Source: Syntrophopropionicum sp964397525 (lineage in GTDB: Bacteria > Bacillota > Desulfotomaculia > Desulfotomaculales > Pelotomaculaceae). From it: a stretch of DNA of 38,297 nt. Position numbers and translations under genes: made by a program. The stretch lies in the NCBI GenBank assembly GCA_964397525.1, contig CAYNIY010000012.1:1-38297 (forward strand). The letters run 5' to 3'. The notes beneath the pieces were generated by a model, which did no database searches, had not been told where the DNA came from, and saw only the letters and a list, made by a program, of their open reading frames with translations. Shown piece by piece: positions 22,631 through 31,387 of the stretch. Numbering within the stretch: the stretch's first letter is position 1; every line of letters starts with the position of its first letter.

Positions 22631-23467
22631 GTGGAGCAGAACTGGCTCCCGGGTTTGGATTTTCTAAGAACAATTCTAAAATTCAACCTGACCAGCGTCA
22701 TTGATATTCTGGTAGTAGCCTTTATTATGTACAGGCTGATGCTGCTGATCAAGGGGACCAGGGCAGTCCAGCTGATCAAGGGACTGGCTGTTTTGCTGGT
22801 AATTACTGCTTTTGCCAGCCTGTTTAACCTGTACACCATAAACTGGCTGCTCGGCAAGGCCATGACCGCGCTGGTAGTTGCTCTGCCGGTCGTATTCCAG
22901 CCGGAGTTGAGACGGGCTTTGGAAAAACTGGGCCGCGGCAGGTTCTTGAACCACCCCACCCTGGCTCCTTCAGGTGAAATTGACCAGACCAAGGTTGTCA
23001 ATGAGATCATAAGGGCAGTTACTCTCCTGTCCAAGAACAAAATCGGAGGGCTGATTGTTTTGGAGAGGGAAACAGGACTGGAAGAACACATCGATACCGG
23101 GGTTAAGGTCGACGGTCTTGTTACCGCTGAGTTTCTTGTCAATATTTTTGTGCCGAAAACACCGCTGCACGATGGCGCCGTGATCATCCGCGGCGACCGT
23201 GTTGCCGCTGCTGCCTGTTTCCTGCCGCTAAGCGGGAGCCCCAACCTGCCCAGCGACTTCGGTACGCGGCATCGGGCAGGGATCGGTATCACCGAGCATT
23301 CCGATGCTGTGGCAGTGATTATATCCGAGGAAACAGGTTACATTTCTTTAGCAGTTGAAGGTGTTATCAACAGGCACCTGGATGAGGTTGAATTATCGAA
23401 AAGACTCATTGACCTGTTGTATAGCCGGCCCAGTTATTCTTTGACAGCATTACTTTTCAGGAGGTAG
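22631..23467 (+). CDS. cdaA: Diadenylate cyclase CdaA (c-di-AMP synthase)
   Basis: This membrane-bound enzyme joins two ATP into cyclic di-AMP. The 278 residues have three membrane helices in the first 90. The DAC catalytic domain carries DGA (residues 181-183, in LHDGAVI) and RHR (213-215, in GTRHRAGIG). The GTG at 22631 follows AAGGGGG. cdaR and glmM follow in the standard Firmicute order, in which CdaR and GlmM regulate CdaA. Confidence 0.96.
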   Translation: MEQNWLPGLDFLRTILKFNLTSVIDILVVAFIMYRLMLLIKGTRAVQLIKGLAVLLVITAFASLFNLYTINWLLGKAMTALVVALPVVFQPELRRALEKLGRGRFLNHPTLAPSGEIDQTKVVNEIIRAVTLLSKNKIGGLIVLERETGLEEHIDTGVKVDGLVTAEFLVNIFVPKTPLHDGAVIIRGDRVAAAACFLPLSGSPNLPSDFGTRHRAGIGITEHSDAVAVIISEETGYISLAVEGVINRHLDEVELSKRLIDLLYSRPSYSLTALLFRR

Positions 23468-23473
23468 CGAATC

Positions 23474-24430
23474 TTGGCCCGCTTAAACTGGCGCAACCAT
23501 TCTCTCAGACTGCTTGCCCTGCTGCTGGCCTTTGCCTTGTGGCTTTATGTCAGCAACGAGCAGAGTCCGCTTAGAGAAAAGACATTAACTATAGACCTGG
23601 AAAACTCCGGGGTGGAACAGGGCCTGGTGATTTCCGGGGGTATGCCGGAAACAGTAAAGGTGAAGGTGCAGGGGAACCGCAACCAGCTGGCTAACCTTGT
23701 CCCGGAAGATTTCAGGGCTGTTGTGAATATCCCGCAGGGTAAGACAGGTGATTTTACCATTCCGGTACAGGTGAGCGTCCCGACAGGACTGCGTATAGCC
23801 CAGGTTACACCTGATGCAGTGAGCATATCTCTGGACAGTGTTGCGGAAAAACAGGTCACTGTCGCAGTCAGTCTGAGAGGGACACCGGGTCAGGGATACA
23901 GCGCGCTGGCGCCTTTTTACCAGCCTGACACAGTGATTGTCAGAGGACCAACCAGGGTGCTTGACAGCATTAAACAGGCTACAGCACTGATTGACATCCA
24001 GGGAGCAACACAGGACGTGGACCAAGTTCTGCAGGTTAGCGTTGGGAATTCCAATGTTACCCTTGAACCATCAACAGTGAGAGTGGTTGTGCCGATTGTG
24101 GAAATGGTTCCAACAAAGACCGTGCCGGTGCTGATCCAGGTGGCCGGCAGCCCTTCCGCCGGTTATTACGTTAAAAGCGTTGTCTCAGACCCGGTTTCAG
24201 TGCAGTTGTCCGGACCGTCGGAGACGCTCATCTCTGTTGCAAACATTAAGACCTCGCCTGTTAATATCAGCGGTATTGACAACAGCTTTAATATTGATGT
24301 GGCCCTGGCGGTGCCGCAGGGGGTCAGCGTTCAGCCCAGCCGGGTCAAGGTGCAGGTTGAAGTGATAAAAGGTGAAGCCCCGTCCCCGTCAACGCCGGAT
24401 GCCAGTGATGAAACAAAACCAAAAACATAG
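23474..24430 (+). CDS. cdaR: CdaA regulatory protein, YbbR-domain
   Basis: This 318-residue protein has one N-terminal membrane helix (SLRLLALLLAFALWLYVS) followed by about three to four YbbR repeats of roughly 80 residues on the outer face. The tail is Pro/Ser/Thr-rich. In other Firmicutes it binds CdaA and changes c-di-AMP output. A TTG start at 23474 is used with AGGAGG about 10 nt upstream, and the gene follows cdaA by 6 nt. Confidence 0.92.
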   Translation: MARLNWRNHSLRLLALLLAFALWLYVSNEQSPLREKTLTIDLENSGVEQGLVISGGMPETVKVKVQGNRNQLANLVPEDFRAVVNIPQGKTGDFTIPVQVSVPTGLRIAQVTPDAVSISLDSVAEKQVTVAVSLRGTPGQGYSALAPFYQPDTVIVRGPTRVLDSIKQATALIDIQGATQDVDQVLQVSVGNSNVTLEPSTVRVVVPIVEMVPTKTVPVLIQVAGSPSAGYYVKSVVSDPVSVQLSGPSETLISVANIKTSPVNISGIDNSFNIDVALAVPQGVSVQPSRVKVQVEVIKGEAPSPSTPDASDETKPKT

Positions 24431-24593
24431 TTTTCAGTTATATTTTTAACAAATCCAGACAATATACAGTCCATGATGCTGCAGCCAAACTCATGACTCA
24501 TGACCAATATCCCACGATCAAAATGAGCCAGGCGGAGGCAGCGCCATGGACATTTTATCTGCAGCCCGTCCGTTTGAATGATAATACGAGAAA

Positions 24594-24622
24594 TTGACAA
24601 CCGGAATACGCGAAGTTATAAT
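24594..24622 (+). promoter_or_regulatory. Full-consensus sigma-A promoter of glmM
   Basis: TTGACA (24594-24599) and TATAAT (24617-24622) are separated by exactly 17 nt, a perfect housekeeping promoter. It gives glmM its own transcription despite the conserved cda operon order. Confidence 0.9.
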
Positions 24623-24656
24623 GAGTTGTATTTTACTATGAAAGGAGGTGTTTTAC

Positions 24657-25991
24657 ATGGGTGTATTGTTTGGGACTGACGGGGTAAGAGGTGTTGCAAA
24701 CAGCGACCTATCTCCGGATTTGGCCTACAAACTCGGACGTGCGGGAGCGCATCTATTAGCCAGGTCCAACACCAGGAAGGTGGTAATAGGACGGGATACC
24801 AGGATTTCCGGCGATATGCTCGAGGCTGCCATGGTTGCAGGCATTTGTTCGGCCGGTGTAGACGTGTTGAAAGTCGGAATTCTGCCCACGCCCGCCATTG
24901 CCTATCTGACCAGGGAACTCAACGCAGCAGCTGGAGTGGTGATCTCAGCTTCCCACAACCCTTTCGAGGACAACGGCATCAAGTTTTTCGGCGCCAGCGG
25001 CTACAAGCTGCCCGACCAGGACGAGGCGGAGATCGAAACACTGGTCATGGACGATTGTGCCGGTGTGACGAGCCCTACAGGCGCGGATATCGGGCGTGTG
25101 TACACGGTGCATGACGCACTCGAACGATATGCGAAATTTATCACCGCTTCTATCAACACGGACTTAAAAGGGCTTAAGGTCGTGGTTGATTGCGCCAACG
25201 GCGCAGCTTCCGAAGTGGCCCCGCTTGTATACCGGGAACTTGGCGCTGAGGTGATTCCGCTCTGCAACACTCCTGACGGTTTGAACATTAACAGGGGCTG
25301 CGGTTCCACCCACCCGGAGGCACTGATGGAAGCTGTAGTTTCCTCGGGAGCTGATATAGGCCTGGCCCACGACGGTGACGCCGACCGGGTTCTCGCTGTG
25401 GACAGTGCCGGCAGGCTTGTGGATGGCGACCAAATCATGGTCATTTGCGCGCGCAATTTGAAAAAGAAAGGCTGCCTGGCCGAAAATAAGGTCGCAGTCA
25501 CTGTAATGAGCAACCTGGGACTGCACCTGGCCTTGCGTGAAAGCGACATTCAGGTAGTGGAAACAAAGGTCGGCGACCGTTATGTGCTGGAGGAGCTTCA
25601 GCGCTGTGGGGCCAAGCTCGGAGGTGAACAATCCGGCCATATCCTGTTTTTGGATCACAACACAACCGGTGACGGCATCCTGTCTGCGCTGCAACTCCTT
25701 GCCGTGATGAAAGAGGAAAACCAGCCACTGGACAGCCTCGCAAGCCAGATGGAGCGCCTGCCCCAGCTGCAAAAAAACGTAAGAGTGGCTGACAAGAGCC
25801 TGGTTATGGGCAGTCCCGTTTTAACTGCCGCCGTAAAAGAAGAGGAGCAAAAGATGGGCGGCAGCGGCCGCATCCTGGTCCGCCCGTCAGGCACTGAGCC
25901 CCTGGTGCGGGTAATGGCCGAGGGCAGGGATATGGAACAATTAAGCGAGATTGTTGAAAAGCTGTCAAATATAATACTAAATATAAAGTAG
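24657..25991 (+). CDS. glmM: Phosphoglucosamine mutase
   Basis: The enzyme converts glucosamine-6-phosphate to glucosamine-1-phosphate for peptidoglycan precursors. The 444 residues start GVLFGTDGVRGVAN. The phosphoserine is S99 in VVISASHNPFEDNGIKFFG, the metal loop is DGDADR, and the phosphate-binding RPSGTEPLVRVMAEG is near the C-terminus. AAAGGAGGTG lies 6 nt before the ATG at 24657, which is therefore preferred to the upstream GTG. Confidence 0.97.
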   Translation: MGVLFGTDGVRGVANSDLSPDLAYKLGRAGAHLLARSNTRKVVIGRDTRISGDMLEAAMVAGICSAGVDVLKVGILPTPAIAYLTRELNAAAGVVISASHNPFEDNGIKFFGASGYKLPDQDEAEIETLVMDDCAGVTSPTGADIGRVYTVHDALERYAKFITASINTDLKGLKVVVDCANGAASEVAPLVYRELGAEVIPLCNTPDGLNINRGCGSTHPEALMEAVVSSGADIGLAHDGDADRVLAVDSAGRLVDGDQIMVICARNLKKKGCLAENKVAVTVMSNLGLHLALRESDIQVVETKVGDRYVLEELQRCGAKLGGEQSGHILFLDHNTTGDGILSALQLLAVMKEENQPLDSLASQMERLPQLQKNVRVADKSLVMGSPVLTAAVKEEEQKMGGSGRILVRPSGTEPLVRVMAEGRDMEQLSEIVEKLSNIILNIK

Positions 25992-26107
25992 CTTTCAGAA
26001 TAATCCCTTGCATTCGCATAAGCTATGCTGCTCATACAAAGGGACTATGATCCTGTGAGGTGTTCGTTACAGGGAAAATAAATCATAATTCAAATTAAAA
26101 TATAAAA

Positions 26108-26320
26108 AGCGCCAGAACCCAGATATGGGACGTGGGAAATGGGACGTGGGACGTGGGTATATCCCGCATTCCTCTTTGGTCTCGTGAAATTTCATATATC
26201 CTCTGGGTTGACGAGGGGGGGGTTAATCGAAATTATTCGGCGGGTGCCCCCCGGTCCGGCCGGACCGTTAACGGCATAACAAAACCACCGGGTAACTGGT
26301 GGGACAGAAAGTGCCAGCGG
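26108..26320 (+). ncRNA. glmS ribozyme (glucosamine-6-phosphate-activated self-cleaving RNA)
   Basis: The conserved cleavage region AGCGCC starts here, with the expected cut between A26108 and G26109. P1 is AACCCAGA (26116-26123) with TCTGGGTT (26202-26209). The core GTTGACGAGG continues from P1. Next come TTAATCGAAATTATTCGGCGG, GTGCCCCCCGG, CCGTTA and a P4-like ACCACCGGGTAACTGGTGG. These match known glmS ribozymes closely. When glucosamine-6-phosphate is abundant the RNA cleaves and glmS mRNA is degraded. The P1 loop holds a 78-nt insertion derived from the GACGTGGGA repeat. Confidence 0.94.
26124..26201. repeat. GACGTGGGA element, copy 3, in the P1 loop of the ribozyme
   Basis: It contains four GGGACGTGGGA-type units and ATATCCCGCATTCC (26159-26172), the inverse of the cores at 14237 and 19499. 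Similarity to copy 1 (reversed) continues past the core through the CTTTGGTCT and AAATTTCATA stretches. The flanking P1 stem is intact. Confidence 0.65.
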
Positions 26321-26450
26321 CCAGCAGCGGCTTTAGGGGTGAAGTGTTGCCTTTTTTAAGCCAAAAAATGATCTAACGCCGTGGCTTTATAAGCCCGGCT
26401 TTTTCTTTTTACTATGTTACTTTTAAAACAGCAGGTCAGGAGGAACAAAT

Positions 26451-28280
26451 ATGTGTGGTATAGTGGGATATATTGGTCCAAAAGAGGCTGTTTCCATCCT
26501 GGTCGAAGGGCTGGAGAAGCTTGAATACCGCGGCTATGATTCAGCCGGTGTTGCTGTTGCAAGTAACGGCAGTATCGAGGTATTAAAAAAAGAAGGTAAA
26601 TTAAGAGCCCTCAAGGAGGAGCTGAACGGGCAGAATTACAGCGCCAACGTGGGTATCGGGCATACCCGCTGGGCGACGCACGGCAGGCCTTCGGATGAAA
26701 ATGCCCACCCTCACACTGACTGCACCGGCAAGATCGCCGTGGTGCACAACGGTATTATTGAGAATTATCTCCCCTTAAGGGAGTGGCTCCAGTCGCAGGG
26801 GCATGTTTTCAGATCCGAGACGGATACCGAGGTGCTCCCCCACCTGATAGAGGAGTTTTTTGAAGGTGACCTGCTGGATGCCGTACTCAAGGCGTCTTCA
26901 AGGCTGGTGGGCTCTTTTGCTATGGCAGTGGTTTCCTCTCATGAACCAAACAAGCTGGTGGCAGTACGCCAGGACAGCCCGCTGGTGGTCGGCCTTGGCG
27001 AGGGGGAGTACTTCCTGGCCTCGGATATCCCCGCACTGCTGAAGCATACCCGGTTGACTTATATTCTCAACGACGGGGAGGTGGCGGTGCTTGAGCCTGG
27101 CGGGGTCATGGTTATGGACCGGCAGCGCAACAAAATTAATAAGAAGGTGCTGGAAATCAATTGGGAAGCCGAGCAGGCTGAAAAGGGCGGGTATGATCAC
27201 TTCATGCTGAAAGAAATTCACGAGCAGCCCAAGGCCCTGCGCGACACCTTCGGCGGACGCATCGCGCCAGACAACTCAATGGTGACCCTTGATGAGCTGA
27301 AAATTACACCGGAAGAAATCAGGGGTTTGAAGAAAATCTTTATTACCGCCTGCGGCACCGCTTACCACGCCGGGGTTGTGGGCAAATACGTCATAGAAAA
27401 GTTGGTAAGGCTGCCGGTGGAGGTCGATATCGCCTCGGAGTTCCGCTACCGCCAGCCGATAATCGAGCCGGGCACCTTGGTGATCATTGTCAGCCAGTCC
27501 GGTGAGACCGCCGATACGCTGGCTGCGCTTAGGGAGGCTAGACGGCATGGCGCCCATGTTATTGCTGTGACCAACGTAGTGGGCAGCTCTGTTACACGGG
27601 AGGCCGACGACGTGATTTACACCTGGGCCGGCCCGGAAATCGCCGTCGCTTCAACCAAGGCTTATACTACCCAGCTAGCCTCCATGTACCTGGTAGCACT
27701 GCACCTGGCTGCAGTGCGAGGGACAATTGCCCCGGCCGAACTGGGCGTTATCTTGTCTGAAATGAGAAAACTGGATGCCAAAGCTCGGTTGCTGCTGGAC
27801 AATTCAAAGGAAATTATTAGTTACGCGAAGGAGATCTCCACGTCCAGAAGCCTCTTCTATATCGGGCGCGGCCTGGACTATGCCGTGGCCATGGAGGGCT
27901 CCCTTAAGCTGAAGGAGATCTCCTACATCCACGCCGAGGCTTATTCGGCAGGGGAACTAAAGCACGGCACCCTGGCCCTGATCGAAGACAAAGTCCCGGT
28001 GGTGGCCCTTTGCACGCAGAAGGACCTGTTTGACAAGATGGCCAGCAACATCCAGGAGGTTAAAGCCCGGGGCGCTTCTGTGCTGGCCGTAGCCATGGAG
28101 GGCTTCGGGGAAGTGGAGCAAGTGTCTGACAAAACCATCTACATTCCGGAAACCCACCCGCTCCTGGCCCCGATACTGTCAGTAATCCCGCTGCAGCTGC
28201 TTGCCTACCATACCGCGGTGGCCAGAGGCTGCGACGTCGACAAGCCGCGGAACCTGGCCAAGAGTGTGACTGTGGAGTAG
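26451..28280 (+). CDS. glmS: Glutamine--fructose-6-phosphate aminotransferase (isomerizing)
   Basis: The enzyme makes glucosamine-6-phosphate from fructose-6-phosphate and glutamine, the first step of amino-sugar synthesis. The 609 residues begin MCGIVGYIG, with Cys2 as the glutaminase nucleophile. The glutaminase domain runs to about 240, and two SIS domains carry TACGTAYHAG and SQSGETADT. The C-terminus is KPRNLAKSVTVE. CAGGAGGAAC precedes the ATG. The gene is controlled by the glmS ribozyme just upstream. A diverged copy of its 3' end lies at 31116-31247. Confidence 0.97.
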   Translation: MCGIVGYIGPKEAVSILVEGLEKLEYRGYDSAGVAVASNGSIEVLKKEGKLRALKEELNGQNYSANVGIGHTRWATHGRPSDENAHPHTDCTGKIAVVHNGIIENYLPLREWLQSQGHVFRSETDTEVLPHLIEEFFEGDLLDAVLKASSRLVGSFAMAVVSSHEPNKLVAVRQDSPLVVGLGEGEYFLASDIPALLKHTRLTYILNDGEVAVLEPGGVMVMDRQRNKINKKVLEINWEAEQAEKGGYDHFMLKEIHEQPKALRDTFGGRIAPDNSMVTLDELKITPEEIRGLKKIFITACGTAYHAGVVGKYVIEKLVRLPVEVDIASEFRYRQPIIEPGTLVIIVSQSGETADTLAALREARRHGAHVIAVTNVVGSSVTREADDVIYTWAGPEIAVASTKAYTTQLASMYLVALHLAAVRGTIAPAELGVILSEMRKLDAKARLLLDNSKEIISYAKEISTSRSLFYIGRGLDYAVAMEGSLKLKEISYIHAEAYSAGELKHGTLALIEDKVPVVALCTQKDLFDKMASNIQEVKARGASVLAVAMEGFGEVEQVSDKTIYIPETHPLLAPILSVIPLQLLAYHTAVARGCDVDKPRNLAKSVTVE

Positions 28281-28335
28281 GGGAAGCTGCACATGTGTTG
28301 TATTAAACATTAGAGAAGAATATGATTAGTAAACG

Positions 28336-28366
28336 AAAACCACTCTTTTTTGAGTGGTTTTCTGTG
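28336..28366 (+). terminator. glmS terminator
   Basis: AAAACCACTC (28336-28345) pairs perfectly with GAGTGGTTTT (28352-28361), followed by TCTGTGTTT. Confidence 0.8.
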
Positions 28367-28435
28367 TTTCCGGCAAAGTTAAACATAAGTGACAAGAAAG
28401 TATATTTTGATAATTGCTTGATCCTGCACTTTTAA

Positions 28436-28464
28436 TTGACAACAGAATGATGCAATAATACTAT
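28436..28464 (+). promoter_or_regulatory. Sigma-A promoter of the nucleotidyltransferase-like gene
   Basis: TTGACA (28436-28441), a 17-nt spacer and TACTAT (28459-28464) lie about 37 nt before the start codon. Confidence 0.7.
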
Positions 28465-28500
28465 ACATTTAAACATGGTCATGATTGGAAGGGCTGTTGG

Positions 28501-29400
28501 ATGAATAATCTCAGAAAGCTGCTTGAAACACACGGGCCCCTGACCGGCAAAGAAATCCACGAAAAAACCGCGGCGGATGTCTTTGACCTATGGAAAAGCT
28601 GTAACCTGTGTACTGATTTAATTTCAAAAACGGTGGGAACAAGGTACTTAAGGTTAGATAAACATGTTGATGGCTTTGCGCGGCTTTCCCCCTCTATCCT
28701 CAGGGAGTTTTATAATTATACGGTTATAGGTTTAGCAAAACAGTCTGAGACAGTCCAGGCTAAAGCAGGGAGAATTCACCAGGAGATTATCAAGATTAGT
28801 AAAAATAAATTTGCACTGGCGCGGGATATTATGAAAAAAATTGTTGAATCTCAGCAAGCTTCTCAAATGATCCAGGCTGGGGCATGTTTCATTATTTCCG
28901 GAGATGTCGCCTATGAAATGGCTCACCTTGAACCCAGGCCCGAGTTTTCCACGGGAAAGATTGTCAATGGATCGGATCTCGATATTGTAATCGTTTACCA
29001 AGACATACCCGAAAGCATATTAAAAGATCTTGATTCTTATATCTACGGACAGAAATATTTTTTACTCAATAATCCCAGCCACAGGGAAGAAATTGACTAT
29101 GTCATAAAGGATATTGCCAGGGTGCGCCAACAATTGGCGTTTGAGGGATTTGCATCGATGGTGGCCTCAAAGGTTTTAGAAGAAGGAAAATTTCTATACG
29201 GGGATTTTGAGATGTTTTCCAAACTCAAGGGTATGGTTAATAGTCAGGGGATACCTGAGAAATTAGCCGCACTAAAAGATAGGGCTTCCATAGAAAGGGA
29301 AAATGCCAGGCTGCAGCTCCTGGCATCAAACGACGCTTTTACCGGCAAAGAGACGAGGCGGCTGTTCTATACAACCGATGAGCGGGAAGAATTTTTCTAA
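28501..29400 (+). CDS. Nucleotidyltransferase-like protein, function unknown
   Basis: This 299-residue protein begins with a winged-helix-like region (about residues 1-75, LRKLLETHGPLTGKEIHEKT). A DNA polymerase-beta-type nucleotidyltransferase core follows, with ISGDVAYEM at about 132-140 and NGSDLDIVIVY at about 156-166. D159 and D161 would be the metal-binding DxD pair. The substrate is unknown; protein, antibiotic, RNA and sugar targets are all possible. GGAAGGG lies 7 nt before the ATG. The gene is convergent with nagB, with only 5 nt between their stops. Confidence 0.6.
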   Translation: MNNLRKLLETHGPLTGKEIHEKTAADVFDLWKSCNLCTDLISKTVGTRYLRLDKHVDGFARLSPSILREFYNYTVIGLAKQSETVQAKAGRIHQEIIKISKNKFALARDIMKKIVESQQASQMIQAGACFIISGDVAYEMAHLEPRPEFSTGKIVNGSDLDIVIVYQDIPESILKDLDSYIYGQKYFLLNNPSHREEIDYVIKDIARVRQQLAFEGFASMVASKVLEEGKFLYGDFEMFSKLKGMVNSQGIPEKLAALKDRASIERENARLQLLASNDAFTGKETRRLFYTTDEREEFF

Positions 29401-29405
29401 GGTTT

Positions 29406-30218
29406 TTATATCCCGTATTGAAGTTTCATTTTTTCTACAAACTTATAATGGTCGGAATTTTGTAATTTTGAGGCCGCCGCCTCATCTAGCACAACTGAGA
29501 TTTCCCCGCTGTGCAGCTGGATGGCTGTTGCAGTAATTTGCGATGTTATTGGCCCTTCCAGACATTTGGCAACTATGTCAGCTTTCTTGGAGCCATTTAC
29601 AATCATTAGAACATTTTTTGCATCCAGTATGGTCCCAATTCCCATAGTGATGGCAAAATGGGGCATCTGACTGCGGTCAATATTGGCTTTTTTGTAAAAA
29701 GCCTCATAGTTGTCATCCAGGGTTTGTTCAGTCAATGCCTGTACTCTGGTCCTTGAACCAAGGGATGAGCCTGGTTCGTTGAATCCCCAATGCCCGTCAC
29801 CGCCAAGCCCTAAGAGCTGCAAATCAATGCCCCCGGCATTCTTGATTTCTTGTTCATACCACATGCAAAACTTCTTCGGGTCTTTTGTCTGCCCATCGGG
29901 TATATGTATATTTTCCTTTTTAATGTTGATATGCTTGAACAGTTCCTCGTACATAAACCTGGCATAACTCTGGTCCATGTCATAGGGTTTCTCCATATCA
30001 ATTCCTACTCCAAGGTACTCATCAAGGTTAAATGTCCTGACCTGAGAGAAATCGAGGCCTTCCCTGTGCATTTTGACCAGTTCCCGGTAGGTGCCAATGG
30101 GTGTCCCCCCAGTCGCCAGGCCCAGTACACAGTTTGGTTTGGCTTTCACATACCTCGCAATGATTTCTGCTGCGCACTTACTCATTTGTTCATAATTTTC
30201 CCTGATAATAATATCCAT
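29406..30218 (-). CDS. nagB: Glucosamine-6-phosphate deaminase
   Basis: The enzyme converts glucosamine-6-phosphate to fructose-6-phosphate and ammonia, the reverse of GlmS flux. The 270 residues show GLATGGTPIGTYRELV (phosphate loop), FNLDEYLG with the catalytic Asp, and GLGGDGHWGFNEPGSSLGSRTR, which holds the catalytic Asp-His-Glu set. GGGGAG lies about 9 nt before the ATG. It is divergent from the hexapeptide-repeat gene at 30429. With glmS nearby this gives both directions of the fructose/glucosamine-6-phosphate step. Confidence 0.93.
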   Translation of the reverse strand: MDIIIRENYEQMSKCAAEIIARYVKAKPNCVLGLATGGTPIGTYRELVKMHREGLDFSQVRTFNLDEYLGVGIDMEKPYDMDQSYARFMYEELFKHINIKKENIHIPDGQTKDPKKFCMWYEQEIKNAGGIDLQLLGLGGDGHWGFNEPGSSLGSRTRVQALTEQTLDDNYEAFYKKANIDRSQMPHFAITMGIGTILDAKNVLMIVNGSKKADIVAKCLEGPITSQITATAIQLHSGEISVVLDEAAASKLQNSDHYKFVEKMKLQYGI

Positions 30219-30428
30219 TTTTTAATACTCCCCATCTGTTTTAAAATATTGTATAATAGATAACATGCATAATCGGTTTACCATTTAAAGGTTATAGCCT
30301 TTGCCTATTATACAAAATATTTCTTTAAATTAAAATACTTTAAAGCCATATCTGAAAAAATTCAGAAAAATGAGAATCCAGCTTGACAAAAACTTAGTAA
30401 AAATAAAAAATACATAGGGGTGTCAAAA

Positions 30429-31103
30429 ATGACTAACGGGATCAAAATACTTGAGTTGTTCGACCTTAAGGAAACCATTGCGGCAGACATTTTTACCGGA
30501 TTTGAATATCCCTGGGAAGTGCTGCCTAAAATCAAATCCTTTATCCTTGAATTGGGGGCAACCCTCCCACAAAGTGAATATGATCACCCTGCGGATGATA
30601 TTTGGATAGCCAAGACAGCGAAAGTTTACCCTTCAGCACATATTCATGGGCCATGTATCGTCGGCCATCATGCTGAGATACGCCAATGTGCGTTTATACG
30701 CGGTTCGGCTATTATTGGCGAGAATGCTGTTGTCGGAAATTCAACTGAACTGAAGAATGTCATTTTATTCAACCGGGTACAGGTGCCGCATTACAATTAT
30801 GTCGGCGATTCCATTCTCGGCTTTAAAGCACACATGGGCGCCGGTTCCATTACTTCAAATGTAAAGTCCGACTCGACTCTCGTTCATGTGCTGTTCAATA
30901 ACCAGAAAATTATGACTGAAATGAAGAAAGTGGGTGCAATTCTCGGCGACCACGTCGAGGTGGGCTGTAACTCAGTGCTCAACCCCGGCACTATTGTAGG
31001 CAGAAATTGCACAATTTATCCACTGTCGATGGTGCGCGGCTGCATCCCCCAGGATAGCATATTTAAGCAAAATAATGTAACAGTCAAGAAAGACAGCAAA
31101 TGA
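30429..31103 (+). CDS. Left-handed beta-helix acyltransferase-like protein (GlmU C-terminal-like)
   Basis: This 224-residue protein is made mostly of hexapeptide repeats from about residue 70 (IWIAKTAKVYPSAHIHGPCIVG, then IGENAVVGNSTELKNVIL). PHYNYVGDSILG and HMGAGSITSN resemble the acetyltransferase half of GlmU. No nucleotidyltransferase domain is present. It may acetylate an amino-sugar phosphate, or be a sugar-nucleotide enzyme relative; its position beside nagB fits but does not prove that. The ATG at 30429 is favoured by AGGGG 8 nt upstream over the GTG at 30420. Confidence 0.75.
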   Translation: MTNGIKILELFDLKETIAADIFTGFEYPWEVLPKIKSFILELGATLPQSEYDHPADDIWIAKTAKVYPSAHIHGPCIVGHHAEIRQCAFIRGSAIIGENAVVGNSTELKNVILFNRVQVPHYNYVGDSILGFKAHMGAGSITSNVKSDSTLVHVLFNNQKIMTEMKKVGAILGDHVEVGCNSVLNPGTIVGRNCTIYPLSMVRGCIPQDSIFKQNNVTVKKDSK

Positions 31104-31115
31104 GGTTGATTGGCC

Positions 31116-31247
31116 CCCACAACCCGGTCCTGGCCCCCGATCCTGACCGTGATTCCGCTGCAGATGTTGGCCTATTATAAAGCGGTAGCCAGGGGCTGCG
31201 ACGTAGACAAGCCGCGAAACCTGGCCAAGAGCGTGACGGTGGAGTAG
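31116..31247 (+). pseudogene. 3' fragment of a second glmS
   Basis: The last 34 codons (31143-31247) read LTVIPLQMLAYYKAVARGCDVDKPR and end NLAKSVTVE-stop, nearly the same protein end as the intact glmS but with many silent differences. Upstream similarity (HNPVLAP against HPLLAP) continues in another frame because of one extra C near 31138. No start or catalytic domain exists. It follows the hexapeptide-repeat gene by about a dozen bases. Confidence 0.8.
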
Positions 31248-31283
31248 TGCTGTGGAATCAGTTTAAGAGCAACAAAAATATTT

Positions 31284-31311
31284 AAGAAGCGGCTGCTCTC
31301 AGCCGCTTCTT
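31284..31311. terminator. Bidirectional terminator
   Basis: A perfect 12-bp stem, AAGAAGCGGCTG (31284-31295) with CAGCCGCTTCTT (31300-31311), has T-rich DNA on both sides. It can end transcription from the glmS fragment side and from the minus-strand selenoprotein operon. Confidence 0.8.
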
Positions 31312-31387
31312 ATTGTTGTTTCCAGTGTTTAGCGGCAGCGCCCGGATTGCTGCCCGGGCAGTATGCACTGCCCTGATATACCCTGAT

